From: an uncultured Nocardioides sp.
GTDB taxonomy: Bacteria > Actinomycetota > Actinomycetes > Propionibacteriales > Nocardioidaceae
Length of the DNA: 64,000 nt
Reading direction: 5' to 3'
Assembly (NCBI RefSeq): GCF_947488025.1
Contig: NZ_CANKYS010000002.1
Location: forward strand, 186,001-250,000
This document shows positions 1 to 8,817 of the stretch, piece after piece. Positions within the stretch are counted from its first letter, which is position 1. Every line of letters starts with the position of its first letter. Below the pieces are notes generated by a model. It was given only the letters and a program-made list of their open reading frames with translations. It searched no databases and had not been told where the DNA came from. Position numbers and translations under genes: made by a program.

Positions 1-601
1 AGCGCCGGGCGAGCAGCCGCGTGAGGACGGTGATGACCGGCCCCGGGATGGCGGCCCGGAGCGACGACCGCTCGCGCTCCCCCGCGCCGTCCTCCATCCA
101 CGCCAGCGAGTTGGCCGCGTCGACCGGGCTGGCCGGGCGCAGCTTCTTGGTCATCGCCTTGAACTCCGCGTCGTCGTGCAGGGCCGCCAGCGGACCCTCG
201 ACGTCGCGCTCCTCGTGGTCGAGGTGGCCATTGATCACCTCGCGGGCCCGTGCGACCTCGTCGGCGGCGGCAGCGGCGTTGAGGGTCGACGGTGCGGCGA
301 CGACGGAGTCGAGGCTGGTCGACACCGACGCCAGCGCCTGCTTCATCGCGACGTGCTCGGACTCCATCTCCTCGAGGAGCGCGAGGTCCACGCCGCGCGC
401 CTGGAGGAACGGCCACACGTGCTCGTCCTCGGCCTCGTGGTGGTGGGTCAGCTCGCGGACCAGGTTGCGCCACGCGGTCCGGATCTGGCGGGCGCGCGCG
501 GTGTCGCCGTCGGGCAGCGTGCGCAGCGCCTGCTCGGTCCTGCCCACGTCGCGCCGCACGGCCGCGTGGATCACCTGGTTCATGCTCAAGGTCCCCGTCA
601 T
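1..601 (-). CDS. Hemerythrin-like (HHE) domain protein, 3' end cut by window
   Basis: The reading frame runs from an ATG at 601 off the left edge with no stop, giving about 200 residues of N-terminal sequence. It contains hemerythrin-type metal-ligand clusters: a HHHEAEDEH segment near residue 52, an ESEH segment about 30 residues later, and a HLDHEE segment near residue 125. HHE proteins form a four-helix bundle binding a di-iron centre that senses or carries O2, NO or peroxide. No membrane segment is visible, so it should be cytoplasmic. A second in-frame ATG lies six codons downstream (583). The gene is divergent from the secreted protein that starts at 761. The family call is good; the physiological role is unknown. 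Confidence 0.75.
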   Translation of the reverse strand, partial: MTGTLSMNQVIHAAVRRDVGRTEQALRTLPDGDTARARQIRTAWRNLVRELTHHHEAEDEHVWPFLQARGVDLALLEEMESEHVAMKQALASVSTSLDSVVAAPSTLNAAAAADEVARAREVINGHLDHEERDVEGPLAALHDDAEFKAMTKKLRPASPVDAANSLAWMEDGAGERERSSLRAAIPGPVITVLTRLLARR

Positions 602-760
602 GCTCCGGACGGTAACCAGCCGCCGTATCCCCGGGCGACCCGATTTCGGGGTATCTCCCGGGCGGCACGTGGTTCGGCTGCGGGCACCGGCCGGGCGGCC
701 CAGACTACGGTCGACCACGTGTCGACCCGCCGGGGTCGCCTGACGACGGGGGGACCCACC

Positions 761-1414
761 ATGCGACCGCTCGAGCGCACACTGACCTCGGCGACGCTCG
801 CCGCTGCCCTCCTGGCCCTGTCGACGGCGACCGCACACGCCGATCGGTGGTGGGGTCGCGACGCCGCGCGCGACGTCACCCAGCTCACCTTCACCACCGA
901 GCCGCCCCCGTGCGGGACGTGGGACGTCACGACGCAGCCCCAGGACACCTCCACCGACCTCGTCGGGCTGACGGTGGACCACGGACGCGACGACGTCGTC
1001 CTGCGCGCGCACTACCGCGGCCTCACCGGGTTCGCCGACCGGCACGTCACCTTCACGCTCGCCACGGACGATCGCGACTTCGAGGTCGACCTGTCCCACC
1101 AGCGCCGCCGCGGCGTGGTCGCCGAGCTCTGGAGCGCCCCGACGCAGCCGGAGCCCGGCGGCGCGTGCGACACCTACTCGACCATCCAGATGGGCGGGGG
1201 CTGCGAGATCACGAAGCAGGTCCTGCCGGCGCGCGACGTGGTGGTGGTGTCGGTCCCGCGCGACTGCATCGGCGATCCGCGATGGGTGCGGGCCGGTGTC
1301 CGCGACCAGCGCGCAGTCGGCACCCGCGTACGCACCGACGTCTGGGGACGCCCGGACATCGGCACGATCTTCGACGACGAGCCGCTGACACCGAGGGTTC
1401 GTCGCAGCCGGTGA
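761..1414 (+). CDS. Secreted protein of unknown function
   Basis: A protein of 217 residues with a clear Sec signal peptide: two early arginines, a hydrophobic run rich in Ala/Leu, and a probable AHA-DR cleavage site near residue 28. The mature part is rich in charged residues and beta-type patterns and has four or more cysteines, suggesting disulfides outside the cell. I recognise no family. The ATG at 761 follows a G-run (about 748-753) that may serve as ribosome binding site, and the signal peptide starts exactly there. The gene ends one base before the stop of convergent hisH, so the two transcripts must overlap or terminate inside each other. Confidence 0.7.
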   Translation: MRPLERTLTSATLAAALLALSTATAHADRWWGRDAARDVTQLTFTTEPPPCGTWDVTTQPQDTSTDLVGLTVDHGRDDVVLRAHYRGLTGFADRHVTFTLATDDRDFEVDLSHQRRRGVVAELWSAPTQPEPGGACDTYSTIQMGGGCEITKQVLPARDVVVVSVPRDCIGDPRWVRAGVRDQRAVGTRVRTDVWGRPDIGTIFDDEPLTPRVRRSR

Positions 1415-1415
1415 G

Positions 1416-2063
1416 CTAGGCCCCGACCCTCAGCGAGGCCACCCAGTTGGCGAGCAGGGCCGCACCGGCGTCGCCGGACTTCTCCGGGTGGAACTGGGTC
1501 GCGGAGAGCGGCCCGTTCTCGACCGCAGCGACGAACCGGTCGCCCCCGTGCTCGGCCCACGTCACCAGCGGCGCCGCCGTGCGGTCGTTGGTGACGAGGT
1601 CCCACGAGCGGGCAGCGTAGGAGTGGACGAAGTAGAACCGCTCGTCCTCGACCCCGGCGAACAACCGGGTGCCTGCGGGAGCCTCGACGGTGTTCCAGCC
1701 CATGTGCGGCACCACGTCGGCCTGCAGCCGCGTCACCAGCCCGGGCCACTCGTCGCAGCCCTCGGTCTCGACGCCGTGCTCGACCCCGCCCGCGAACAGG
1801 ATCTGCATCCCGACGCAGATGCCGAGGACCGGACGACCGCCGGCGAGACGCCGACCGATGATCCGCTCGCCCTTGATCTCGCGCAGGCCCGCCATGCAGG
1901 CGGCGTAGGCACCGACCCCGGGCACCACGAGGCCGTCGGCGGCGAGCGCGGTCTCGAAGTCACCGGTCAGCGTGACCGTGGCTCCGGCGCGCTCCACGGC
2001 GCGCACGACCGAGCGGAGGTTGCCCGACCCGTAGTCCAGGACGACGACGTCGGGAGCCGTCAC
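1416..2063 (-). CDS. hisH: Imidazole glycerol phosphate synthase, glutaminase subunit HisH
   Basis: HisH releases ammonia from glutamine and channels it to HisF, which makes imidazole glycerol phosphate and AICAR in histidine synthesis. The 215-residue protein is a class I glutamine amidotransferase: it opens with [10 protein letters not shown], has the oxyanion-strand PGVGA, the nucleophile Cys83 in GICVGMQ, and His192/Glu194 in QFHPEKSG completing the triad. It overlaps hisB by four bases (stop of hisB within the hisH start), so translation is coupled. It is the last gene of the operon here: the usual downstream partner priA/hisA is absent and a convergent secreted protein follows at once. 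HisF is not in this window. Confidence 0.96.
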   Translation of the reverse strand: MTAPDVVVLDYGSGNLRSVVRAVERAGATVTLTGDFETALAADGLVVPGVGAYAACMAGLREIKGERIIGRRLAGGRPVLGICVGMQILFAGGVEHGVETEGCDEWPGLVTRLQADVVPHMGWNTVEAPAGTRLFAGVEDERFYFVHSYAARSWDLVTNDRTAAPLVTWAEHGGDRFVAAVENGPLSATQFHPEKSGDAGAALLANWVASLRVGA

Positions 2064-2668
2064 AGGCTGCCCTTCGTGGACGGTACGCCGGTCTCGCGGG
2101 GGTCGATCGCGACGGCGTCGCGGAAGGCGCGGGCGAAGGCCTTGAACTGCGCCTCGACCACGTGGTGCGGGTCCCGGCCGCCGAGCACCCGCACGTGGAG
2201 CGCGAGGTGGGCGTGGAAGGAGATCGTCTCGAAGACGTGGCGGGTCAGCGAGCCCATGTAGGTGGCGCCGGTGCCGCCGATGGCGACGTACTCCTGGCCC
2301 TCCGGCTCACCGCTGTGCACGCAGTAGGGGCGGCCCGAGACGTCCACGACGGCCTGGACGAGCGCCTCGTCGAGCGGCACGGTGGCGTCACCGAAGCGCC
2401 GGATGCCGACCTTGTCGCCGAGGGCCTCGCGGAGCGCCTGGCCGAGCACGATCGCGGTGTCCTCGACCGAGTGGTGAGCGTCGATGTGGGTGTCGCCGCT
2501 GGTCTGGACGACGAGGTCCACCAGGGAGTGGCGGGCGAAGGCGTCGAGCATGTGGTCGTAGAACCCCACGCCGGTCGACACGTCTGAGCGGCCGGTGCCG
2601 TCGAGGTCGACCTCGACGAGGACGCCGGACTCCTTGGTGGTGCGCTCGATCTTCGCGGTGCGGCTCAT
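2060..2668 (-). CDS. hisB: Imidazoleglycerol-phosphate dehydratase HisB
   Basis: HisB dehydrates imidazole glycerol phosphate to imidazole acetol phosphate, the sixth step of histidine synthesis. The protein has 202 residues, the normal size for the monofunctional enzyme without the phosphatase domain found in E. coli. The metal-binding signatures are visible: [15 protein letters not shown] near residue 60 and a [16 protein letters not shown] segment near 165, which supply the His/Glu ligands of the two Mn ions. The ATG at 2668 overlaps the hisC stop as ATGA, which fixes the start. It is the third gene of the hisD-hisC-hisB-hisH operon. Confidence 0.96.
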   Translation of the reverse strand: MSRTAKIERTTKESGVLVEVDLDGTGRSDVSTGVGFYDHMLDAFARHSLVDLVVQTSGDTHIDAHHSVEDTAIVLGQALREALGDKVGIRRFGDATVPLDEALVQAVVDVSGRPYCVHSGEPEGQEYVAIGGTGATYMGSLTRHVFETISFHAHLALHVRVLGGRDPHHVVEAQFKAFARAFRDAVAIDPRETGVPSTKGSL

Positions 2669-3813
2669 GCGAGCTCCTTCGTCGGCTTGGTCGTCTCGGT
2701 CGTCTCGTGCAGCGTCTCCAGCAGGGCCTTCCTGAAGGCTGCCATCTCCTCGGTCGTGCCGATCGACACGCGCAGCCATCCGTCGGGGCCGGTCTCGCGG
2801 ATCAGGACGCCGCGGTCGACCAGACCCTGCCAGACCGCGTGCCGGTCGGCGAAGCGGCCGAACAAGGCGAAGTTGGCGTCGGAGTCGGCGACCTCGAGCC
2901 CCTGCTCGCGCAGCCACGCCACGGTCGCGTCGCGCTCGACGCGCAGGTCGTCGACCTTGCCCAGCAGCTCGGGGGCGTGCCGCAGTGCCGCCAGCGCGGT
3001 CGCCTGGGTGACGGCCGAGAGGTGGTAGGGCAGCCGTACGACGCGGATCGCGTCGCAGATCGTGGGGTCGGCGGCGAGGTAGCCCAGTCGTGCCCCCGCC
3101 AGGGCGAACGCCTTGCTCATGGTGCGCGTGACCACGAGGTTGCGGTGCCGCGGCAGGAGCTCGAGGGCGCTCGGGGTGCCGGTGCGGCGGAACTCGCCGT
3201 AGGCCTCGTCGACGACCACCAGGCCCGCGGGCTCGTAGGAGGCGGCCGCCTCGCACAGCATGGTCACCGCCTCGGGCGGCAAGGCGGTCCCGGTCGGGTT
3301 GTTGGGGCTGGGCAGGAGGACGACCGACGGCCGGCGCTCCTCGACCAGCCGACGCGCGGCGTCGAGGTCGAGGGAGAAGTCCTCGGCGCGGTGGCCGGCC
3401 ACCCACTCGGTCATCGTGTCGCGCGCGTACTCGGGATACATCGAGTACGTCGGGGCGAACGACAGCGCGACGCGCCCCGGACCACCGAACGCCTGCAGCA
3501 GCTGCAGCATGACCTCGTTGGAGCCGTTGGCCGCCCACACCATCTCCGGCGTGATGCCCGACCCGCCGGAGGTGTCGAGGTACGCCGCCAACGCGGCGCG
3601 CAGCTCGACGAACTCGCGGTCGGGGTAGCGGTTGAGCGAGACGGCAGCCTCGCCGACGGCTCGGGCGATGTCGGCCGCCGCCTCGGGCGAGGGGCCGTAG
3701 GGGTTCTCGTTGACGTTGAGCTGGACGGGCGCCTGCTCGAGCGAGAGCTGGGGCGCACCGTAGGGCTCGATCCCCCGCAGCTCGTCGCGCAGCGGGGGGA
3801 ACGACCCGCTCAC
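2665..3813 (-). CDS. hisC: Histidinol-phosphate aminotransferase HisC
   Basis: This PLP enzyme converts imidazole acetol phosphate and glutamate to histidinol phosphate. The 382-residue protein is a class I/II fold-type I aminotransferase: [11 protein letters not shown] near the N terminus, an ANGSNEV motif, the PNNPTG turn, a DEAYGEF segment and the PLP lysine in [12 protein letters not shown]. The start is taken as the GTG at 3813, which overlaps the hisD stop by four bases (GTGA), and [13 protein letters not shown] is the expected N terminus. It overlaps hisB by four bases at its 3' end. Some actinobacterial HisC homologues also use aromatic amino acids, but the operon position supports histidine synthesis. 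Confidence 0.95.
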   Translation of the reverse strand: MSGSFPPLRDELRGIEPYGAPQLSLEQAPVQLNVNENPYGPSPEAAADIARAVGEAAVSLNRYPDREFVELRAALAAYLDTSGGSGITPEMVWAANGSNEVMLQLLQAFGGPGRVALSFAPTYSMYPEYARDTMTEWVAGHRAEDFSLDLDAARRLVEERRPSVVLLPSPNNPTGTALPPEAVTMLCEAAASYEPAGLVVVDEAYGEFRRTGTPSALELLPRHRNLVVTRTMSKAFALAGARLGYLAADPTICDAIRVVRLPYHLSAVTQATALAALRHAPELLGKVDDLRVERDATVAWLREQGLEVADSDANFALFGRFADRHAVWQGLVDRGVLIRETGPDGWLRVSIGTTEEMAAFRKALLETLHETTETTKPTKELA

Positions 3814-5132
3814 CGGTGCGGCCGGTCGCTGTCGAAGCGCACGCTGACCGCCTGGCCGTGACCCGGGAGGTCTTCTGCCTCGGCGAGCGTCACGACGTGG
3901 CCGGCGACCTCGGCGAGTGCCTCGCGCGAGTAGTCGATGACGTGCACCGACTTGGTGAACGCGCGCACGGACAGCCCGCTCGAGTGGCAGGCGCAGCCCG
4001 CCGTCGGGAGCACGTGGTTGGAGCCGGCGCAGTAGTCGCCGAGGGACACCGGCGACCACGGGCCGACGAAGATGGCGCCCGCGTTGCGCACGCGCGCGGC
4101 GTGGGAGGCGGCGTCGCGGGTGATGACCTCGAGGTGCTCCGCGGCGTAGGCGTCGACGACGTCGACGCCCTGGTCCATGTCGTCGACCAGCACGACGGCG
4201 GACTGCCGCCCGCCGAGCGCGGTGCGGATGCGCTCGGTGTGGCGGGTGGCGAAGACCTGCTTGTCGAGAGCGGCCTCGACCGCGTCGGCGAGCTCGACCG
4301 AGTCGGTGACCAGCACGGACGCGGCCATCGGGTCGTGCTCGGCCTGGCTGATCATGTCGGCGGCGACGAACGCGGCGTCCGCGCTGTCGTCGGCCAGGAT
4401 CGCGATCTCGGTGGGTCCGGCCTCGGAGTCGATGCCGACGACACCGCGCAGCAGCCGCTTGGCGGCCGCGACGTAGATGTTGCCCGGCCCGGTCACCAGG
4501 TCGACGCGCTCGCAGGGACCGGCGCCGTAGGCGAACATGGCGATCGCCTGGGCGCCGCCGACGGCGTAGACCTCGTCGACGCCGAGCAGGGCGCAGGCAG
4601 CGAGGATGGTCGGCTCCGGAAGGCCGTCGCGGTTCTTCTGCGGCGGGCTCGCCAGCGCGATCGAGCGCACCCCCGCGACCTGCGCCGGGACGACGTTCAT
4701 CACGACGCTGCTCACCAGCGGCGCGAGCCCGCCGGGGACGTAGAGGCCGACGCGGTCGATCGGCACCTTGCGGTGGGTGACGGTCGCCCCGGGCGCGACC
4801 TGGCTGGTGACGTCGCGCTCGAGCTCGGCCTCACAGGTCGCCCGCAGGCGCCGGATCGACTCCTCGAGGCCGGCCCGCACGGCCGGGTCGAGGCCCTCGA
4901 GCGCGGTCGCCAGCGCCTCGCGCGGCACCGCGATGTCGTCACTGCGTACGCCGTCGAAGCGGGCGGAGAAGTCGGTGATGGCCTCCACGCCCCGCGAGCG
5001 GACGGCGTCGAGGATCGGCTGCACCTGATGCGTGGCGGCCTCGACGTCGAACTCGGCGCGGGGCACGCTCGCGCGGTAGTCGACGGACGCCGGGTCGGCG
5101 CCCCTCAGGTCGATGCGACGGATCAGGGACAT
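3810..5132 (-). CDS. hisD: Histidinol dehydrogenase HisD
   Basis: HisD oxidises L-histidinol to histidine in two NAD-dependent, zinc-assisted steps, the last of the pathway. The protein is 440 residues, the usual length. Visible signatures are [23 protein letters not shown], a [12 protein letters not shown] segment, [21 protein letters not shown] (the histidine acts in the active site), and [15 protein letters not shown] near the C terminus. The ATG at 5132 is chosen because a TAGAAT hexamer lies exactly 7 nt upstream, with AGGAG between them. It is the first gene of the his operon and divergent from the LON-domain gene at 5212. Confidence 0.96.
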   Translation of the reverse strand: MSLIRRIDLRGADPASVDYRASVPRAEFDVEAATHQVQPILDAVRSRGVEAITDFSARFDGVRSDDIAVPREALATALEGLDPAVRAGLEESIRRLRATCEAELERDVTSQVAPGATVTHRKVPIDRVGLYVPGGLAPLVSSVVMNVVPAQVAGVRSIALASPPQKNRDGLPEPTILAACALLGVDEVYAVGGAQAIAMFAYGAGPCERVDLVTGPGNIYVAAAKRLLRGVVGIDSEAGPTEIAILADDSADAAFVAADMISQAEHDPMAASVLVTDSVELADAVEAALDKQVFATRHTERIRTALGGRQSAVVLVDDMDQGVDVVDAYAAEHLEVITRDAASHAARVRNAGAIFVGPWSPVSLGDYCAGSNHVLPTAGCACHSSGLSVRAFTKSVHVIDYSREALAEVAGHVVTLAEAEDLPGHGQAVSVRFDSDRPHR

Positions 5133-5139
5133 GCTCCTG

Positions 5140-5145
5140 ATTCTA
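5140..5145 (-). promoter_or_regulatory. -10 box of the his operon (TAGAAT)
   Basis: Read on the minus strand, TAGAAT ends 7 nt before the hisD ATG at 5132. This matches the TAnnnT spacing of actinobacterial leaderless promoters, although an AGGAG also precedes the ATG, so a very short leader is possible. I see no convincing -35. Confidence 0.6.
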
Positions 5146-5198
5146 GGTTCCCCCGCGGGTCGAGCCGAAGTCGCGGGTGCAGGGTGGACAGCGGCCAC

Positions 5199-5204
5199 TA
5201 GTGT
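5199..5204 (+). promoter_or_regulatory. -10 box of the LON-domain gene (TAGTGT)
   Basis: TAGTGT lies 7 nt before the GTG at 5212. No ribosome binding site precedes that GTG, so transcription and translation probably start at the same base. The motif sits about 55 bp from the divergent hisD -10 box. Confidence 0.55.
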
Positions 5205-5211
5205 CGTCGGT

Positions 5212-5877
5212 GTGAGCGATCCGCTGCCGATGTTCCCGCTGAGCACCGTGGTGTTCCCGGGCATGAGCGTGCCGCTCCACGTCTTCGAGGACCGCTACCG
5301 GATGCTGGTGCGCCACCTGCTCGAGGTGGAGGACCCCGCAGCGCGCGTCTTCGGCACGGTGGCGATCCGCGAGGGCTACGAGGTCGGGGACCACGGCGCC
5401 CAGTCGGTCTACCGGGTCGGCTGCATCCTGCAGCTCACCGAGGTCGACCGGCTCGAGGACGGCACCTTCGACATCGTCGCCGTCGCCCGCGAGCGGCTGG
5501 TGCTCGAGGAGATGCAGCGCGGTGCCGACTTCCCCCAGGGCCTGGCCGTCGTCCTCCCCGAGCCCGAGGTGGAGGTCCCGGCCGAGGTGCTCCAGCGCGC
5601 CCGCGCGACCTTCACGGCGTTCCGGGCGGCGATGACCGAGCTGCAGGGAGACCCGTTCAGCGGGACGCTCCCCCGCGACCCCGACTACCTCGCGTGGACC
5701 CTGTCCGCGCTGGCGCCGCTCCCCATGGCGGAGCGGCAGTCCCTCCTGGAGGCGGAGGATGCCACCGAGCGGCTCACGCTCGTGACCCGCCTGCTGACCG
5801 AGGAGCTGCGCGCGATCAACGTCATCCCGTCGTTGCCGGCCACGCAGGTGGCGCGCACCGCCTGGTCCCCCAACTGA
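5212..5877 (+). CDS. LON substrate-binding domain protein
   Basis: A 221-residue protein made almost entirely of a Lon N-terminal (LON) domain: it opens with [28 protein letters not shown], the hallmark of the family, and ends in a helical region. It has neither AAA+ ATPase nor protease domain, so it is not the Lon protease. Stand-alone LON proteins are common in actinobacteria; a role in binding damaged or unfolded proteins is inferred from the domain only. The GTG at 5212 is preferred over upstream starts because of the TAnnnT motif 7 nt before it. It is followed 16 bp later by ybaK on the same strand. Confidence 0.85.
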   Translation: MSDPLPMFPLSTVVFPGMSVPLHVFEDRYRMLVRHLLEVEDPAARVFGTVAIREGYEVGDHGAQSVYRVGCILQLTEVDRLEDGTFDIVAVARERLVLEEMQRGADFPQGLAVVLPEPEVEVPAEVLQRARATFTAFRAAMTELQGDPFSGTLPRDPDYLAWTLSALAPLPMAERQSLLEAEDATERLTLVTRLLTEELRAINVIPSLPATQVARTAWSPN

Positions 5878-5893
5878 CCGCGCGAGCCGGCTG

Positions 5894-6382
5894 ATGGCGA
5901 AGACGCGTGGGGCAGGAGGTACGCCGGCCACCGTGGCGCTCACCTCCGCGGGCATCCCCTTCGAGGTCCGCGCCTACGAGCACGACCCGCGCGCGACGTC
6001 GTACGGGCTCGAGGCGGCCGAGGCGCTCGACGCCGACCCCGCCCGGGTGTTCAAGACGCTGATGGCGTCGCTGGACGCCGAGCTGGTGGTCGGGATCGTG
6101 CCCGTGACCGGACAGCTCGACGTCAAGGCGCTCGCCCGGGCGCTGGGCGGCAGCAAGGCGGTGATGGCGGACGTGGCGGCCGCCGAGCGCGCGACGGGCT
6201 ACGTCGCCGGCGGCATCTCGCCGGTCGGGCAGAAGCGCCGCCACCGCACGGTGCTCGACGCCTCCGCCCTGGACCACGACACGATCCTGGTGTCCGGTGG
6301 TCGGCGCGGGTTCGACATCGAGCTCGCACCGAAGGACCTGGTGGCGATCACCGCCGCGGTGACCGCCACCATCGGTCGTTGA
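5894..6382 (+). CDS. ybaK: Cys-tRNA(Pro)/Cys-tRNA(Cys) deacylase YbaK
   Basis: YbaK hydrolyses cysteine mischarged onto tRNA(Pro). The 162-residue protein carries the family marks: TPATVALTSAGIPFEVRAYEHDPRA at the N terminus, VFKTLMASLD with the conserved lysine, and a YVAGGISPVGQKRR segment, which is diagnostic for the YbaK/EbsC branch. The ATG at 5894 is 16 bp after the LON gene, so the two are probably co-transcribed. Its 3' end runs into three and a half copies of a 16-bp tandem repeat shared with the end of the convergent DUF3352 gene. A second, more divergent YbaK-like protein lies at 46693. Confidence 0.92.
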   Translation: MAKTRGAGGTPATVALTSAGIPFEVRAYEHDPRATSYGLEAAEALDADPARVFKTLMASLDAELVVGIVPVTGQLDVKALARALGGSKAVMADVAAAERATGYVAGGISPVGQKRRHRTVLDASALDHDTILVSGGRRGFDIELAPKDLVAITAAVTATIGR

Positions 6383-6427
6383 CCCAGTCGGTCGTTGACT
6401 CAGTCGGTCGTTGACTCAGTCGGTCGT
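6372..6427. repeat. 3.5 tandem copies of a 16-bp repeat
   Basis: The unit TCGGTCGTTGACYCAG occurs at 6372-6387, 6388-6403 and 6404-6419, followed by a partial copy from 6420. The second and third copies are identical and the first differs by one base. The first copy contains the stop codon of ybaK, and the third and partial copies contain the last codons and stop of the convergent gene. Because 16 is not a multiple of three, copy-number change would shift where the convergent gene ends. Confidence 0.9.
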
Positions 6428-8161
6428 CAGCTTGACCAGGCCGTGGACGACCTCGTCGTCGACCCATCCGCTGATGCCGAGCGCAGCCAGCGGCTCGAGG
6501 TTCTCGCTGACCTCGGGCATGTCACCGGCCAGCCGCACGAGCCAGTCGTCGTCGGCGTTGAAGTTGACGAAGAGGACCGACTGCGCCTCGTCGGCCTCGA
6601 CGACCCCGGAGTAGGTCGCACTGTCGCCGAGGCTTCCCGCGCCCTCGAGGGCGCTGCGGTAGTCGTCCTGCAGGGCGAGGACCGCATAGCCGTCGCCCTC
6701 GGTGACCTGGAGGAGCTCGGCGGCCTCGGGGCCGGCCTGGGCGCTGATCTTGTCGAGCACGGCCTGGATCTCCTGGGCGTCGCCCTTGATCCGGATGCCG
6801 GCCGGCACCTCGCCGGGACCACCGTTGGCCACGGCGTCCGGGTCGAGCCCGCTGCCCATGGAGACGGTCACGCCGTCGCCGAGCAGGGTCTCGACGTCCT
6901 CGGGGAAGGCCAGGCCGGTCTCCTGCTCGAACTGGGCGAGCTGGTCGTCGATCGAGGCGCTCTCGTCTGGGGCCAGGGTCTTGACGTAGTCGAGCATCGC
7001 CTGCGCCCAGCCCTCCTCGAGGGCGAACCCGAACGCCGCCACCGTGTCCTCGGGAAGGGCGGAGATCATGTCGACACCCTCCTCGCTCGTCATGTAGCGG
7101 GTCATGTCCTGGTTGTAGTCGGACATGGCGTACTCGACCTCGACCGCTCCGTCGTCGAAGCGGACGGTCGCCGCCGCGCCGTCGAAGTCGTTGATCATCT
7201 GCTGGAGCTCCTCGGGGACCTCCTGCGTCGGCTCGGACGTGGTGTCGTCCGAGGAGGACTCGAAGCACGCCTCGACGTCCGCCGGGGCGGCGCTCTCGAG
7301 GCACTCCTCGTCGAAGGAGCCCATGGCGTCGGGCGCCGGGGCCAGCATGGAGCCGGGCATGCCCATCATGCCCGCGCCGGCGAAGTCCTCGACGTACTTC
7401 GTGACGCCCTTGCCGACGTACATCGACACGAAACCGTCGTCGCCCGCCTCGCCGGTCCACTCCTGGAAGGCGGAGTCGGCAGCCAGGGTCGAGCCGTCGG
7501 CGGCGTCGACGACCTGCTGGGCGATGTCCTTGGTCTCGGCCAGGACGATCCAGTCGCCCTCGACGACCCAGCCGCCGACGTCGCTGCCGCTCTCGTCCGC
7601 CTCGTCCTCGCCGGCAGGGCCGCCGCAGGTCTCGATCAGGGTGGCGAGGCCCTCCTCGGCCTGGCCGCCGTCGGTGGTCTGGATGACGCCGACCGGGGTC
7701 GGCTCGTCCTCCCCGAGGTCGACGACGGCCATCGCCGCCCGCGAGCCCAGCCAGGGCTCGACGTCGGAGGCGTAGTCGAGGCCCTTGCACTCGCCGGAGG
7801 AGGTGACCTCCTCGAACAGGCGCTCGCGCAGGTCCTCGTCGGCCTGGAGGTCGACCTCGTCGGTGAACCCGGGGAACTTGCGCAGCGTCTTGATCGCCTC
7901 GATCTTCTGGCCGCCGCTCGGGTCGAGGTCGACGCTGACGTAGGCGACCGTCGCGGCCGGCAGAGCCTCGGCGGGCTGCGCGCCGGTGGCGAAGAAGCTG
8001 GTGGCCGCCCAGGCGCCGCCGGCGATGACCGCCCCACCGGCGACGATCGCGCCCACCGCGATCAGACGCTTCTTGTTGTCGTTGTCGGGCGCCGGCTGCG
8101 CGGGTCCCGATCCGTCGAGGTAGTCAGGCCTGTCGGCCGGCCCGCCCGGTGTCATGCTCAT
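6416..8161 (-). CDS. DUF3352 domain protein with one N-terminal membrane anchor
   Basis: A 581-residue protein whose N terminus (about 30 residues, ending in DNDNKKR) is followed by a single hydrophobic helix near residues 32-55; the rest is an acidic extracytoplasmic domain. The body matches the DUF3352 family: PAATVAYVSVDLDPSGGQKIEAI at the start of the domain, and further on GDWIVLAETK and AAMAVVDLGED. Function is unknown; family members are exported. The ATG at 8161 has GGGAG about 10 nt upstream, and an in-frame ATG two codons on is an alternative. It is convergent with ybaK, and the stop lies inside the 16-bp tandem repeat. Confidence 0.85.
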   Translation of the reverse strand: MSMTPGGPADRPDYLDGSGPAQPAPDNDNKKRLIAVGAIVAGGAVIAGGAWAATSFFATGAQPAEALPAATVAYVSVDLDPSGGQKIEAIKTLRKFPGFTDEVDLQADEDLRERLFEEVTSSGECKGLDYASDVEPWLGSRAAMAVVDLGEDEPTPVGVIQTTDGGQAEEGLATLIETCGGPAGEDEADESGSDVGGWVVEGDWIVLAETKDIAQQVVDAADGSTLAADSAFQEWTGEAGDDGFVSMYVGKGVTKYVEDFAGAGMMGMPGSMLAPAPDAMGSFDEECLESAAPADVEACFESSSDDTTSEPTQEVPEELQQMINDFDGAAATVRFDDGAVEVEYAMSDYNQDMTRYMTSEEGVDMISALPEDTVAAFGFALEEGWAQAMLDYVKTLAPDESASIDDQLAQFEQETGLAFPEDVETLLGDGVTVSMGSGLDPDAVANGGPGEVPAGIRIKGDAQEIQAVLDKISAQAGPEAAELLQVTEGDGYAVLALQDDYRSALEGAGSLGDSATYSGVVEADEAQSVLFVNFNADDDWLVRLAGDMPEVSENLEPLAALGISGWVDDEVVHGLVKLTTD

Positions 8162-8229
8162 GTCGCTCTGCTCCCCCGTCGCACGGGTCCCGGCGGTGCC
8201 GGGACTGCCCACTTGCGGGCGGCGCAAGC

Positions 8230-8817
8230 CTACCCACGCGAGCGCCGCGCGAACCCTCTGTTCCCCAAGAGGTAGGACCCGACCAGACCAGCCATGGCAC
8301 CGGCGGGCAGGGCGACGAGTGCCGTCGAGTGCCACGGCACCCGCCCCTGGTCGGGAGCGGTCAGCCCCAGGTCGCCCGGCAGCGGCGTGTAGTCGGGCCG
8401 GCCGACTGCCAGCGCCTGCGGGTCGGGCGGCCCGAGCGCGCTGCCGACGGCGTACATCACGGCCGCGGCGACGCCGGCCGCCACGAGCACCGTCACCACG
8501 GTGACCGTCTCGTGCCCGCGCCACCGACCGGCCAGCACAGCCAGGAGGAGCCCGATCGGGAAGGCGATGACGACGAACAGGGCGATGGCCTCGAAGGCGA
8601 AGTCGGGCCCGGCGGGCTCGAGGTACCAGCGGCCCTCGAACGCGAGTCCGGTGGGTGCGTCCCACAACCGTTCCCAGAGCACCCCACCGGCTGCGCCGGC
8701 GGCGACGAACCCGGCAAGGATCGCCAGGACGCGGAGCAGCAACCGCCGCTGGGAGGCGGTCACGGGCCCCTCGCCGGCCCCGCCCTGCGGGTCGGCGGCG
8801 TGTGTCACGTCGCTCAC
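8230..8817 (-). CDS. Small membrane protein translationally coupled to dnaE
   Basis: A 195-residue protein with about four hydrophobic helices (near residues 26-45, 72-95, 107-130 and 168-188) separated by polar loops. No family recognised with confidence; it resembles the DUF2567-type actinobacterial membrane proteins in layout, but that is only an impression. The GTG at 8817 overlaps the dnaE stop (GTGA), so I chose it over a TTG four codons upstream. This arrangement implies that it is made from the dnaE transcript. The DUF3352 gene follows on the same strand after 68 bp. Confidence 0.75.
   Translation of the reverse strand: MSDVTHAADPQGGAGEGPVTASQRRLLLRVLAILAGFVAAGAAGGVLWERLWDAPTGLAFEGRWYLEPAGPDFAFEAIALFVVIAFPIGLLLAVLAGRWRGHETVTVVTVLVAAGVAAAVMYAVGSALGPPDPQALAVGRPDYTPLPGDLGLTAPDQGRVPWHSTALVALPAGAMAGLVGSYLLGNRGFARRSRG

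Noticed and set aside
6395..8275. A 626-codon plus-strand frame opposite the DUF3352 gene
   Set aside because: Composition is that of a shadow frame, and the minus strand encodes a recognisable family with a membrane anchor and a ribosome site.
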